DNA of 33,734 nucleotides from Comamonadaceae bacterium (GCA_947450765.1 CANFXC010000025.1:1-33734); one strand, 5' to 3'; numbered from the stretch's first letter, positions 1 to 8,558 are shown. A program made the numbers and translations. The notes: generated by a model from the letters alone, not told the origin.

Positions 1-317
1 ACGCCGAGGTCCAGACGCCCGTTGGAGACGGTGTCCACGAAGCCAACTTCAGCCAAGAAACGGGCGGGGTGGTACAGCGGAAGAATGCACACCGCAGAGC
101 CCAGCCGGATGCGCTGAGTTTTTGCGGCCATGTGCGCAATCATCATCAGCGGCGACGGGGAGAGCGAGTAGTTGTTGAAGTGATGCTCTGCATACCAGGC
201 GGCATTGAAGCCGGCCTGCTCAGCAGCCACGGTTTGTTCGATCGAGTTTTGGATGACTTGCTGTGAAGTCTGGTGGTAGTCTCGCTGCTGAGCCAAGATG
301 AATACGCCGAATTCCAT
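1..317 (-). CDS. Luciferase-like (LLM class) flavin-dependent monooxygenase, partial
   Basis: Reading the minus strand from the ATG at 317 gives about 105 residues beginning MEFGVFILAQQ, with no stop before the window edge. The C-terminal two thirds lie outside. The fragment has the LuxA-type N-terminal barrel pattern: a first strand MEFGVF, a helix with EQAGFNAAWYAEHHF, and later RIRLGSAVCILPLYHPAR followed by GRLDLGV. The EHHF histidines match the active-site histidine region of bacterial luciferase alpha subunits. Family members use FMNH2 and O2 for oxidations, including type II Baeyer-Villiger reactions. A GGAG-like ribosome site lies about 9 bases before the ATG. The gene is divergent from the LysR gene at 465, which probably controls it. 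Class assignment is firm; substrate is unknown. Confidence 0.88.
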   Translation of the reverse strand, partial: MEFGVFILAQQRDYHQTSQQVIQNSIEQTVAAEQAGFNAAWYAEHHFNNYSLSPSPLMMIAHMAAKTQRIRLGSAVCILPLYHPARFLAEVGFVDTVSNGRLDLG

Positions 318-387
318 GACCTATCTCCGTAAAATATTGACCGAACCCCATGTTCTGCCTGCGACAAGAAATCGATCCCCGCGAGGC

Positions 388-422
388 CTACCGAATTCTA
401 GGTAGTCAACCCCCATTCGGTA
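388..422. promoter_or_regulatory. Dyad in the monooxygenase/LysR divergent region
   Basis: The 147-bp gap between the divergent genes contains an exact 8-bp inverted repeat, TACCGAAT at 389-396 and ATTCGGTA at 415-422, with an 18-bp spacer. A second short dyad, CTACC at 388-392 and GGTAG at 401-405, overlaps its left arm. LysR regulators commonly bind such dyads upstream of a divergent target. Binding here is inferred from position only. Confidence 0.4.
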
Positions 423-464
423 TGTCAAAAATTGAAGATCTGAACTGCATAAATAGGAGGACTC

Positions 465-1421
465 ATGGATAGATTACGGGCCATGGAGCTTTTCCTGTCC
501 ATCTCTCAGACGCAGAATTTTTCTGAGACTGCGCGTCGTTTTGGCATATCAGCCACGGCGGTTTCACGCATGATTACCGACACCGAAAACGAGTTGAAGG
601 TCAAACTTTTGCTGCGCTCGACGCGCCAAGTCGTGCTGACTGAATCCGGCCAGGAATATGCCCGGCAGCTTGAGGGCATCTTGTGGCGGATCAATGAGTT
701 GCGTGGCAACATCACGGCCATCAGCACCGCGCCACAAGGACTTTTGCGTGTGCATTCGCGCACGATGTTCGGCTTGGGCGTGCTACCGCCGCTGATTGCC
801 GGCTTTCGAAAACTTTACCCTGACATCCATATCGAGCTGACTTTGACTGAGGCCGCCGTAGACCTGCGGCGCAACCAGATTGACATCGACTTTCGGATAT
901 CGCCTCCTGTGGAAGCCGGTGTGAGGCGGCGCATGCTGTTCCAAAGTGATCGGCATTTGGTCGCATCACGCGACTATCTGGCGACCAAGCCACCGTTGAA
1001 ACGGCCGGAAGACATTCTTGTGCATGACTGTTTGGCTTATCAGCTGCCGGGTGACGAGTACACGTGGCGCTTCAAACAACAAGAGGAAACCAGCGACATC
1101 GCTTTCAAACCCCGTCATGTCAGCAACAACGGTATTGCCCTCTTAGAGCTCGCCCGGATGGGGGAGGGACTTGTGCTGCTCGATGACTATACGGTGCACA
1201 ACGACATCCATCAAGGTCAGCTGGTCAGGCTGCTGCCCGACCACCGCATCACCAACAAAGGTTTTGATGAAGGGATGTACGCCACCATCCTGGACACGCC
1301 CATCACCCCTGCCAAGATCCGTTTGTTCATGGATTTTGTGGCCGAGCATGTGGCGGGCACCGAACGGCGGTTTTCTGCACATGGCAAGACATTTGGGCTG
1401 GGCTCTTCAACGCCCGCTTAG
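465..1421 (+). CDS. LysR family transcriptional regulator
   Basis: This 318-residue protein has the usual LysR layout. An N-terminal winged helix-turn-helix lies at about residues 1-60 (MDRLRAMELFLSISQTQNFS, then ATAVSRMITDTENEL and LLLRSTRQVVLTESG). A substrate-binding effector domain starts near residue 90. Length is normal for the family. AGGAGG lies just before the ATG at 465, so the start is well supported. It is divergent from the luciferase-like monooxygenase and convergent with the SMP-30 gene. The family usually activates a divergent target in response to a pathway metabolite, so it is the likely regulator of the monooxygenase and perhaps of the catabolic genes further right. The effector is unknown. 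Confidence 0.93.
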   Translation: MDRLRAMELFLSISQTQNFSETARRFGISATAVSRMITDTENELKVKLLLRSTRQVVLTESGQEYARQLEGILWRINELRGNITAISTAPQGLLRVHSRTMFGLGVLPPLIAGFRKLYPDIHIELTLTEAAVDLRRNQIDIDFRISPPVEAGVRRRMLFQSDRHLVASRDYLATKPPLKRPEDILVHDCLAYQLPGDEYTWRFKQQEETSDIAFKPRHVSNNGIALLELARMGEGLVLLDDYTVHNDIHQGQLVRLLPDHRITNKGFDEGMYATILDTPITPAKIRLFMDFVAEHVAGTERRFSAHGKTFGLGSSTPA

Positions 1422-1428
1422 CGGGATT
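1413..1428. terminator. Candidate terminator between convergent genes
   Basis: CCCGC, loop TTA, GCGGG (1413-1425) is a perfect 5-bp stem that contains the LysR stop codon and is followed by ATTT. It sits in the 6-bp gap between convergent genes, where a shared terminator would be expected. The stem is short and the T tract poor, so this is tentative. Confidence 0.35.
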
Positions 1429-2303
1429 TACAAGGGCATGCGGCAGAGTGGTCGCGCGGTGCCCCGAAACCCCAACCCTGTCAACTTGAGAACGGCGCCA
1501 TCCAAGGGACCCGACGCGCTCAAGCGGCCGCTGTCGCTGATCGAGGTGACAAATAGATCAGCCATGTCAGGGCCACCAAAGCACAGCGCGCTGGGGTGGA
1601 TGAGCGGCAGATCGATCTTGTGCGTCAAGTGCCCGTGCAGGTCATAACGGGCCAGAGCGCCCGCACGCACCAGTGCAGTCCACAACCCGCCCTCTGTGTC
1701 AAAGCAGCAACCATCCGGCGCTGAGTCAACGGCATCGGTGCGGACAAAAATCTGCTTGTCAGTCAGCGTTCCATTCGCCGTCATGACATAGGAAAAAATG
1801 CTGCGGATGGCACTGTCGGCCACATAAAACCGTCCGTTGACCGGGTTCACTGCAGGCCCGTTAGTGATGCCCAAGCCTTCTTCCAGCTTGTGCAACTCTA
1901 GGTTGGTATCGAGCCGGTAGAGGCCCCCGAGCGGGAGCTCATCTGGTTCGCGAAAAACATGCATGGTGCCTACGACAAAACTCCCATCGGCCAAAGATGT
2001 GCCATCGTTCAGTCGCAAGTGGGGATGACTCACCTCCAGACGTGCCAGCGTGCGCAAGTGTCCGTTACTCAAATTGAGTGCTGCGATCTCTTCCTTCAGC
2101 GCCAACACAATGCAGCCGTCGTCGTTGAACGCAAAGGAACCCGTTGGTGGCGGTACCTCGCGCTGCGCCGTGATGCTTCCCGTATCCGGGTTCAATGCAT
2201 AGATCAAACCCTTGCGGCAGTCCATCAGCCACAGTTGTTGCTGATACCAAACAGGGCACTCACCCAGTGCTGTCTTCAAATCACCTAGTCGCTTAATTTC
2301 CAT
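1428..2303 (-). CDS. SMP-30/gluconolactonase/regucalcin family lactonase
   Basis: This 291-residue protein matches the length and motif order of the SMP-30 six-bladed propeller family. These enzymes are metal-dependent lactonases that open sugar or other lactones. Visible signatures are GECPVWYQQQLWLMD near the N-terminus (the Glu is a metal ligand), RLNDGTSLADGSFVVGTM, GITNGPAVNP (metal-ligand Asn) and DSAPDGCCFDTEGGLWTA (metal-ligand Asp). No signal peptide is seen, so it should be cytoplasmic. It lies between the LysR gene and the acyl-CoA operon and is transcribed away from that operon. Beside a possible Baeyer-Villiger monooxygenase, a lactonase role in a ring-opening pathway is attractive, but the substrate is inferred. 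Confidence 0.88.
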   Translation of the reverse strand: MEIKRLGDLKTALGECPVWYQQQLWLMDCRKGLIYALNPDTGSITAQREVPPPTGSFAFNDDGCIVLALKEEIAALNLSNGHLRTLARLEVSHPHLRLNDGTSLADGSFVVGTMHVFREPDELPLGGLYRLDTNLELHKLEEGLGITNGPAVNPVNGRFYVADSAIRSIFSYVMTANGTLTDKQIFVRTDAVDSAPDGCCFDTEGGLWTALVRAGALARYDLHGHLTHKIDLPLIHPSALCFGGPDMADLFVTSISDSGRLSASGPLDGAVLKLTGLGFRGTARPLCRMPL

Positions 2304-2619
2304 TTTCTCAACCGAACATTAAAAACTGCAGATGTGAAATTCAATTCCAAAACATATTAGCCCCGCCTCAGCCGCAGACTCGTTGGCGACTACTGCATTT
2401 TCTGCAGAACACAATTTCAAATTGGCGCGAAATGAATTCAGGCGCCACTTCTATACTCATTCGACCGCATCGGCGCTGAAAAAAAGCTGTAAAACGACTT
2501 AACTGTTCAGGCTGAAAAAGCCAGCATATTCGACCTGAAAATAGGTTGTGCGCCATGCATGTGTTCTGTTCTCATTCTGATTTTGCCGCAGCAAGCTGGG
2601 CTTCTTATCGAGGTGGTGT
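2304..2619. promoter_or_regulatory. Divergent intergenic region with dyads
   Basis: This 316-bp gap separates the lactonase from the acyl-CoA operon and should carry both promoters. It contains an exact palindrome CAATTTCAAATTG at 2412-2424 and an inverted repeat CTGCA/TGCAG at 2393-2397 and 2403-2407. It is richer in A and T than the flanking genes. I see no convincing sigma-70 hexamer pair and no gene. Confidence 0.4.
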
Positions 2620-3390
2620 ATGAGCGAAAAATGGGTACGTTTGGATGTCTCCAATGGGGTGGCTCTCGTCACCATGGATCGCAAGCCGGTCAATGCTTTG
2701 AACCGGGAGATGCGCCGTCAGCTCGTGGCTACGTTTGATGAGATTTCTGAGCGCGAGGACATTCGCTGCGCCGTGCTGACGGGTAGTGATGGCGTTTTTT
2801 GTGCGGGTGCCGATTTGAAGGATCGTCCCAGCGCAGAGATTGCCGGCGACTATCTGGACCACAACCGGATCACACGGGAAACAGGTAACTCCATCCGCGA
2901 GTGTTCCAAGCCCGTGATTGCCGCCATCAATGGCGTGGCACTGGGTGCCGGTTTTGGTCTGGCTGCCGCTTGCGACATTCTCTACGCCTCTGAGAATGTC
3001 ACTGTCGGCATGCCCGAGGTCAACGTCGGGTTGGCCGGTGGTGCGTCCATGTTGAAAACCTTGTTCGGCCGTTCCACCCTGCGGCGCATGTTTTTTACCG
3101 GGCAGCGTTTGACTGCCCACGACCTGCTCAAGCGCAATGTGATTGAAGACGTGCTGTCTGAAAAAGACCTGCTGCCTGTTGCGATGGAACTGGCACGCGA
3201 AATTGCCTCGAAGGCGCCGCTGGCTGTGGCCTATGCCAAGCGCGCAGCCAACATGGTAGATGTGATGCCGCAGCGCGATGCCTACCGTTTCGAGCAGGAG
3301 TTCACCGTGGCGCTTTCCAAGACTGAAGATGCCAGGGAAGCCCGAATGGCCTTCCTCGAAAAGCGCGCACCTGTTTTCAAAGGACGCTGA
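2620..3390 (+). CDS. Enoyl-CoA hydratase/isomerase (crotonase) family protein
   Basis: This 256-residue protein has the crotonase fold signatures: oxyanion-hole segments FCAGADLKD (about residues 60-68) and AAINGVALGAGFGLAAACD (101-119), then GMPEVNVGLAGG (130-141). The second catalytic Glu of classical hydratases is present (Glu133). The first, in the AxGGGxE position, is Gly113. It may therefore be an isomerase or another crotonase-type lyase rather than a normal hydratase. GAGGTGG precedes the ATG at 2620. It is the first gene of a tight operon, with the CoA ligase starting 4 bases after its stop. Acyl-CoA metabolism is firm; the exact reaction is open. Confidence 0.9.
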   Translation: MSEKWVRLDVSNGVALVTMDRKPVNALNREMRRQLVATFDEISEREDIRCAVLTGSDGVFCAGADLKDRPSAEIAGDYLDHNRITRETGNSIRECSKPVIAAINGVALGAGFGLAAACDILYASENVTVGMPEVNVGLAGGASMLKTLFGRSTLRRMFFTGQRLTAHDLLKRNVIEDVLSEKDLLPVAMELAREIASKAPLAVAYAKRAANMVDVMPQRDAYRFEQEFTVALSKTEDAREARMAFLEKRAPVFKGR

Positions 3391-3394
3391 GCAC

Positions 3395-5542
3395 ATGTTG
3401 ACTCAGGCTCAAGCGGCCCCGGGTGTTGGGCTGGACGCATTCTTCAAAGCCAACGGCGTGGCCGTGATCGGCGCCTCCGACGACATCACCAAAATCGGCG
3501 GACGGCCCGTGCAGTTGCTGTGTAAATACGGCTATGCCGGTCCGATCTACCCTGTCAATCCGAAGGGCGGCACCATTCAGGGTCTACAGGCTTATGCCTC
3601 GATTCTGGACACGCCCACGGCTCCGGACATGGCCATTTTGGCGGTGCCCGTGTCGGCCACGCTGCAGGCTGTGCGTGACTGTGCCAGCCGTGGTGTGCGC
3701 GGCGTGATTGTGCTGACCTCCGGGTTTGCTGAGGCGGGTCCTGAGGGCGCTGCACTGCAAGCCGAACTGGTCAGCATTGCGCGTACCCATGGCATGCGAC
3801 TGCTGGGCCCGAACTGTCTCGGAACCGTCAATGTGGTGGACAAACTGGTGGGCTCCTTTTCGATTGCGCTTGAACAAAACATGCCGCCCGCCGGGCAGGT
3901 TGGCATCGTCTCTCAGTCGGGCAACATTGGCAGCTTCACCATGCAAAACATGGCACAGCGCGGGCTGGGTGTGAGTCGCTTCATCGCCACCGGCAACGAA
4001 GCCGATGTGGATGTCGCCGACGGCATTGCCTCGCTGGCCCTTGATGCTGACACCCGCATTATTCTGTGCTGCATGGAGACTTGTCGCAATGCCAGTCGCC
4101 TGATTGCGGCGCTGGACATGGCGCGTCAGGCCCAAAAGCCTGTCATTGTTCTCAAGATTGGCGCCACGGAACAGGGTCAAGCGGCTGCTGCTTCGCATAC
4201 GGGTGCGTTGACGGGTTCTGATGCTGTGTTCGATGCAGTCTTTCGACGCTATGGCGTGCTGCGCGTGCGCTCGATTGAAGACTTGTTCAATGTGGGCCAT
4301 GCCGCTTCTTTGCTGGGTGCCGGGCGCTTGCCGTCTACCGATGCTGTGACGCTGGTGGCCGCCTCCGGCGGGTTCGGCATCATGATGGCCGACGCCATGG
4401 TGGAAGCCGGTATGACGCTGCCACAGCTCGACGAGTCCACCAAGGTCTTGATCCGTGAGGCTGTGCCCAATGCCGGGACCAACAACCCGGTGGATGCGTC
4501 GGCCCAGATGTCGGCTAGGCCCGACATTCTCTTGAAAATGCTGACTGCACTGCAGAACGACTCCAAGGGCAGCACCTTGGTGTTGCTGCTGGCACTGTCG
4601 CTCTACAACGCCCGATTGCGCGGGGTGTATCTGGAGGCTCTGTCCAAGATCCGCCTCAGCCACCCTGACAGGTTGCTGATGCTCATCAGCCAGGGCCCTG
4701 CCGATGCAGTGGCCGAGATCAATGCACTGGGTATTCCGGTCTTCCCGAGTATTCTGGCTGCAGCCAGCGGGCTGGCAGGTCTGCTCAAGCTCGGTCAACT
4801 CACCACGCTGCCGACGGCCGCTGCTTATAGTGGCCCGGTTGACAGCGTGAATCCCGCCGTGTTTCGCAACGAGTTCTTTGCCAAGCAGGCGCTGGCTGCC
4901 GCTGGTATCAGTGTGCCGCGTGAAGCCGTGGTGACGTCGGCCGACGAAGCCGTGCGCAGCGCGCAGGCCACAGGCTACCCGGTGGTTCTCAAGATTGCAT
5001 CAGAAGATATCGCCCATAAAACTGAAATGGGCGGCGTAGCGCTGAACCTGCAAGATGACGATGCGGTGCGTCGGGCGTATGACCGTCTCATGGCCAACGC
5101 GCAAAAGCACGCGCCCCAAGCGCGGCTGGACGGGGTACTGGTAGCACCCATGGTCTCCGGTGGTGTGGAGCTGATCGCTGGTGTCTCGCGCGATCCCGTT
5201 TTTGGCCCGGTGGTCATGGTCGGGCTGGGCGGCATCTTTGCCGAAATCCTCAAAGACGTTGCGGTGCAGGTTGCGCCCGTTTCTGAGGATGAAGCGCTGC
5301 GCATGATCCGCAGCCTCAAGATGTTTCCTTTGCTGGACGGCGCTCGCGGTCAGGCCAAGTCAGACGTGGCCGCTGCCGCCCGCACGGTGGCCAGACTCTC
5401 GGAGTTTGCATGCCGCTATGCCAACGATGTGGCTGAAATCGACATGAACCCCATTCTGGTCAAGTCAGAGGGCGAGGGCGTTCTCGTTCTGGACGCCCTG
5501 ATGGTCCCCACCACTTACACCTCCCCTTTCCCTGCTCATTGA
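3395..5542 (+). CDS. Acyl-CoA synthetase (NDP-forming), acetate-CoA ligase family
   Basis: I place the start at ATG 3395, four bases after the hydratase stop. The open frame runs further upstream but overlaps the hydratase. The resulting 715-residue protein has the fused ADP-forming layout. A CoA-binding Rossmann domain comes first (GVAVIGASDD at 21-30, GPIYPVNPKGG). Succinyl-CoA-ligase-like domains follow, with GPNCLG at 138-143, GIVSQSGNIGS, and the phospho-histidine segment ASHTGALTGSD (His268). A C-terminal ATP-grasp domain runs from about 500 to the end (PVVLKIASEDIAHKTEMGGV, GVELIAGVSRDPVFGPV, VAEIDMNPI). It would activate the carboxylic acid intermediate to its CoA thioester. The acid is unknown. 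Confidence 0.93.
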   Translation: MLTQAQAAPGVGLDAFFKANGVAVIGASDDITKIGGRPVQLLCKYGYAGPIYPVNPKGGTIQGLQAYASILDTPTAPDMAILAVPVSATLQAVRDCASRGVRGVIVLTSGFAEAGPEGAALQAELVSIARTHGMRLLGPNCLGTVNVVDKLVGSFSIALEQNMPPAGQVGIVSQSGNIGSFTMQNMAQRGLGVSRFIATGNEADVDVADGIASLALDADTRIILCCMETCRNASRLIAALDMARQAQKPVIVLKIGATEQGQAAAASHTGALTGSDAVFDAVFRRYGVLRVRSIEDLFNVGHAASLLGAGRLPSTDAVTLVAASGGFGIMMADAMVEAGMTLPQLDESTKVLIREAVPNAGTNNPVDASAQMSARPDILLKMLTALQNDSKGSTLVLLLALSLYNARLRGVYLEALSKIRLSHPDRLLMLISQGPADAVAEINALGIPVFPSILAAASGLAGLLKLGQLTTLPTAAAYSGPVDSVNPAVFRNEFFAKQALAAAGISVPREAVVTSADEAVRSAQATGYPVVLKIASEDIAHKTEMGGVALNLQDDDAVRRAYDRLMANAQKHAPQARLDGVLVAPMVSGGVELIAGVSRDPVFGPVVMVGLGGIFAEILKDVAVQVAPVSEDEALRMIRSLKMFPLLDGARGQAKSDVAAAARTVARLSEFACRYANDVAEIDMNPILVKSEGEGVLVLDALMVPTTYTSPFPAH

Positions 5543-5550
5543 AGTCCCTT

Positions 5551-6753
5551 ATGTCTATGGAAAACCTCCCGGCTATTCCGGGTCCTGCTGCAGGCTCTGC
5601 GGCTTACCGCGACTACGCACGTCAATGGCTTCGTGCCAATTTGCCCGAGCACATGCGTTCGGACAACGTCAACTACCGCACGCCTTCGCTGGACGAGTGC
5701 CGTGACTGGGAAGCGTCGATGTACGGCGCTGGCTTGGCGGGCATGACATGGCCTAAGGTCTATGGCGGCTTAGGCTTGACACTGCGCGAGCATCTGGTGG
5801 TCAACAAGGAAGTCGGCGCGCTGGCCATGCCAGAGAGCGTTAGCTCGATTGGCAAAGAGCTGGCCGGTCCCATCATCCAGACGGTGGGCACGGAGGATCA
5901 GAAGCACCTGTTCTTGCCTCGCATCCTCGCCATGCGCGACTACTGGTGCCAGGGTTTTTCTGAGCCGGACGCAGGCTCTGACTTGGCGCGTCTGCGGACC
6001 AAGGCCGTGCAAGAGGGCGACACGTGGCGCATCAATGGCCAAAAGATTTGGACCAGCGGTGCGGCCAAAGCCCATTACTGTCTGCTTCTGACACGCACCG
6101 GTACCGTGGCAGACAAGCACCGTGGCCTGCTGATGTTTGCCGTGCCCATGAACACGCCTGGCATCCGTGTGGTGCCCATCAAGTCTATAGATGGTAAAGA
6201 GTCCTTTGCCGAAGTCTTCTTTGACAATGTGGAGGTGCCCGACAGTGCACGCCTTGGCGCACCAGACGAGGGTTGGAATGCTGCCATTCGCGTGCTGTCC
6301 ATTGAACGCGCTACCAACCGAATGTACCGCGCATGGCGCTTTGATTGCGAGCTGCGCCAGCTCATTGCCGCGTGCAAGTCCGACCCGACCATGGTCCATC
6401 TGCTGGATGACGGTTACTACCAGCGACGCATCGGCGATGTGGTGAGCGAGATTGACGCACTCAAGGGCTTGGTTGAGCGCACCGTCAGTCAGATGATGGT
6501 GGGCGACAAGATCGGTGCCCGTGGTTCGCTGACCAAGCTTTACTGGTCCGAGTGTCATCAGGCCTTCGCCGGTCTGGCGCTGTCCATCGTATCGCATGTG
6601 AACCCCCGTTCCAGTGCGCTGGCACAACGCGCCCGCAAAGCCTTCACCACCGCGTATCTGTACGCCCGTGCAGAAACCATTTACGCCGGCACCACCGAAG
6701 TGCAGCTGGACATCATTGCGCAACGCATCCTGAATTTGCCGAAGGACCTCTGA
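5551..6753 (+). CDS. Acyl-CoA dehydrogenase, large subunit of an adjacent pair
   Basis: This 400-residue protein has normal acyl-CoA dehydrogenase length and motifs: GFSEPDAGSDLARLRT and IWTSGAAKAHYCLLLTRT in the middle FAD domain, and ETIYAGTTEVQLDIIAQ near the end. At the position of the MCAD catalytic Glu (IYEGT), this protein has Ala379. The base may sit elsewhere, as in isovaleryl-CoA dehydrogenase, or come from the partner. Possible starts are TTG 5539 (overlapping the ligase stop), ATG 5551 and ATG 5557; I chose 5551 without a strong ribosome site. The next gene encodes a second, shorter dehydrogenase one base later, suggesting a heteromeric enzyme for alpha,beta-desaturation of an unusual acyl-CoA. 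Confidence 0.92.
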   Translation: MSMENLPAIPGPAAGSAAYRDYARQWLRANLPEHMRSDNVNYRTPSLDECRDWEASMYGAGLAGMTWPKVYGGLGLTLREHLVVNKEVGALAMPESVSSIGKELAGPIIQTVGTEDQKHLFLPRILAMRDYWCQGFSEPDAGSDLARLRTKAVQEGDTWRINGQKIWTSGAAKAHYCLLLTRTGTVADKHRGLLMFAVPMNTPGIRVVPIKSIDGKESFAEVFFDNVEVPDSARLGAPDEGWNAAIRVLSIERATNRMYRAWRFDCELRQLIAACKSDPTMVHLLDDGYYQRRIGDVVSEIDALKGLVERTVSQMMVGDKIGARGSLTKLYWSECHQAFAGLALSIVSHVNPRSSALAQRARKAFTTAYLYARAETIYAGTTEVQLDIIAQRILNLPKDL

Positions 6754-6754
6754 G

Positions 6755-7717
6755 ATGAGTCTGTCAGACAACGACATCAAGCCCGAAGAGTTTGCCCAGG
6801 CTGCGGCCGATGCGATTACCGATGCGCAGACCCGCAGCTTTCGTGATGCTGCTCAGGTGCTGGCCAATGCAGGCCTGTGCGGTGTGTGTGCCCCCGAAAA
6901 CGCTGGCGGTTTGGAACTAGGCATTGAGTTTGCCCTGCCCATCGTGGCCGAAGCGGGTCGGCTGCGCTTGCAATGGCCGTTGCTCGAAACCATTCTGATC
7001 GCCAAGGCCTTGGGGGATTCGCCACTGGCCGCAGAACTTGTCGCGGGCACACGCTTAGCCACGTGGGCGTTGCAAGGCAGTCTCCAAGAAAAATTCGCGG
7101 GTCACGCCCGCTACGCAAAGGACTGTGACTGGGTGCTGGTGGCCGACGGACAGGGTGGCGGTGTCTTGCTAGACCTGAGTTCTGTCGTAGTTCAGAACGA
7201 CGAAGCGCTGGATCCGGAAAACCCACAGTCATGGTTGATGCTGGACAACGCCAAGGTGCTGGCCGAACTGGATACCGCAACGTTTGCTTCTGTGCAGCGA
7301 GACAGCCACATCCTGATTGCCGGCTTTGTCAACGGTGCAGCCGAAGGGGCTTTGGCCACGACGGCTGACTACATGTCGACCCGCGTGCAATTTGGACGCC
7401 CCTTGTCTGCCAACCAAGCCGTGCGTCATTTGCTGGCCCGTATGCGCCTCTTGCAGGAAGCTTCCAACGCAGGGGTCCAGCGGGTGATCAGCACGGATGA
7501 GTTCGGCGACGAGCGCAACACGCGACCGGTGCTGGCCAATGCGCTGGCCAGTGCTGCATTTGTCTTGGAGAAAGCCATCCACTTGCATGGCGGCATGGGC
7601 TTTACCTGGGAGTTGCCTTTGCATTACTCCCTGCGCGAAATTCGCAAGTTCGACGCCGCTTTTGGCTCGGGCGCGCTCGCCCGGCAAGTCGGCTTGGACT
7701 TCATCCAGTCTGTGTGA
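6755..7717 (+). CDS. Acyl-CoA dehydrogenase family protein, short divergent subunit
   Basis: This 320-residue protein is shorter than a typical acyl-CoA dehydrogenase (about 380). It keeps the N-terminal helical pattern (GLCGVCAPENAGGLELG) and the C-terminal helical domain (STRVQFGRPLSANQAVRHLLA and HLHGGMGFTWELPLHYSLR). The middle FAD domain is divergent and lacks the usual TEPDAGSD and WITN motifs. The protein ends before any YEGT-like catalytic segment. Its ATG follows the large-subunit stop by one base, so the two are probably co-translated. Paired full and shortened dehydrogenases are known to form mixed complexes on bulky ring substrates in steroid degradation; that role here is inferred. 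Confidence 0.88.
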   Translation: MSLSDNDIKPEEFAQAAADAITDAQTRSFRDAAQVLANAGLCGVCAPENAGGLELGIEFALPIVAEAGRLRLQWPLLETILIAKALGDSPLAAELVAGTRLATWALQGSLQEKFAGHARYAKDCDWVLVADGQGGGVLLDLSSVVVQNDEALDPENPQSWLMLDNAKVLAELDTATFASVQRDSHILIAGFVNGAAEGALATTADYMSTRVQFGRPLSANQAVRHLLARMRLLQEASNAGVQRVISTDEFGDERNTRPVLANALASAAFVLEKAIHLHGGMGFTWELPLHYSLREIRKFDAAFGSGALARQVGLDFIQSV

Positions 7718-7731
7718 ACCAAGGAATAAGA

Positions 7732-8490
7732 ATGAACAAGGATCTGCTCGGGCGCGTCGCCCTCATCACGGGTGCAGGCGCTGGAATCGGCCGGGAAACT
7801 GCGTTGCAGATGGCCGCCCGTGGCGCCATCGTCTGTGTCAACGACCTCAAAGAAGAACTGGTCACCCCCGTGGTGGACGAGATAAAGGCCCAAGGTGGAC
7901 AGGCCTTCGGTATCGTGCAGAACATCGCGACCCGTGAAGGCATGCGCAACGCCATCCAGCGTTCGTTCGAGCATGGCCAGCGCTTTGATATTCTTGTCAA
8001 CAACGCCGCCTGGGTGCGCTACCAGTCTATCCCTGACATCATGCCCGAGACCGTTGATCGCATGCTGGATGTCGGCTTCAAGTCTGTCATCTGGAGTCTG
8101 CAAGAGGCAGTGGCCGTGATGGACCCTGTGCGCGGCGGCGCTATCGTGAACGTGGCCTCGGTGGCGGCTCTGCGCTCGGCTGCCAACTCGGTGGTCTATT
8201 CCGGCATCAAGTCGGGCATTCTGGGCATCACCCGCGCTGCCGCAGCAGAGCTGGGCGAGCGCAATATTCGTGTCAATGCCGTGTGTCCGTCGGCTGTTCC
8301 GACCGAAGGTACGCAGCGCAACCGCAACCCTGAACGTGATGCTAACCGCATCGCCCGCACGCCGTTGGGCAGGCTTGGCACAGTGGAAGACATCGCTCGC
8401 AGCATCTGCTTTCTGGTCAGCGATGACGCCAGCTTCATCACGGCACAAGCCCTGGCGGTGGACGGTGGCGTGACGCTGACCAATATTTGA
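7732..8490 (+). CDS. SDR family NAD(P)-dependent oxidoreductase
   Basis: The start is ATG 7732, preceded by AAGGAA; a GTG further upstream overlaps the previous stop. The 252-residue product is a classical short-chain dehydrogenase. It has a cofactor-binding TGAGAGIG at 13-20, NNA at 90-92, catalytic Ser143, Tyr156 and Lys160 (YSGIK), and a C-terminal FLVSDDASFITAQALAVDGG. It follows the dehydrogenase pair by 14 bases in the same operon and probably oxidises a hydroxyl group, either of a hydroxyacid from lactone opening or of a 3-hydroxyacyl-CoA. Fold and catalytic residues are clear; substrate is not. Confidence 0.93.
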   Translation: MNKDLLGRVALITGAGAGIGRETALQMAARGAIVCVNDLKEELVTPVVDEIKAQGGQAFGIVQNIATREGMRNAIQRSFEHGQRFDILVNNAAWVRYQSIPDIMPETVDRMLDVGFKSVIWSLQEAVAVMDPVRGGAIVNVASVAALRSAANSVVYSGIKSGILGITRAAAAELGERNIRVNAVCPSAVPTEGTQRNRNPERDANRIARTPLGRLGTVEDIARSICFLVSDDASFITAQALAVDGGVTLTNI

Positions 8491-8547
8491 TGGCTGTTGA
8501 GACCATCAGCCACGCGGCACCCGGCGACTGTGAAACATCACTTTTTT
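8488..8547 (+). terminator. Overlapping hairpins ending in a T run, candidate terminator
   Basis: At the end of the SDR gene two alternative stems overlap: TGATGG/CCATCA (8488-8493 with 8503-8508) and TGGCTG/CAGCCA (8491-8496 with 8507-8512). A short stem GTGA-AACA-TCAC (8530-8541) is followed directly by six T residues (8542-8547). The final stem is weak, so it may only attenuate transcription into the Bug gene. Confidence 0.3.
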
Positions 8548-8558
8548 GAGTGTGTGAC

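Noticed and set aside
1171..1647. 158-codon plus-strand frame across the LysR and SMP-30 gene ends
   Set aside because: Overlaps two convergent recognised genes in another frame; no family resemblance.
3278..3394. Longer N-terminus for the CoA ligase
   Set aside because: It overlaps the hydratase gene out of frame, and the family start fits ATG 3395.
3584..4798. 404-codon open frame on the minus strand inside the CoA ligase gene
   Set aside because: It lies wholly opposite a gene with clear CoA-ligase motifs; its His/Gln/Arg-rich product matches no family and is what GC-rich codon bias produces on the other strand.
5770..6780. 336-codon minus-strand frame opposite the acyl-CoA dehydrogenase
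   Set aside because: Antisense shadow with no domain signature or ribosome site.
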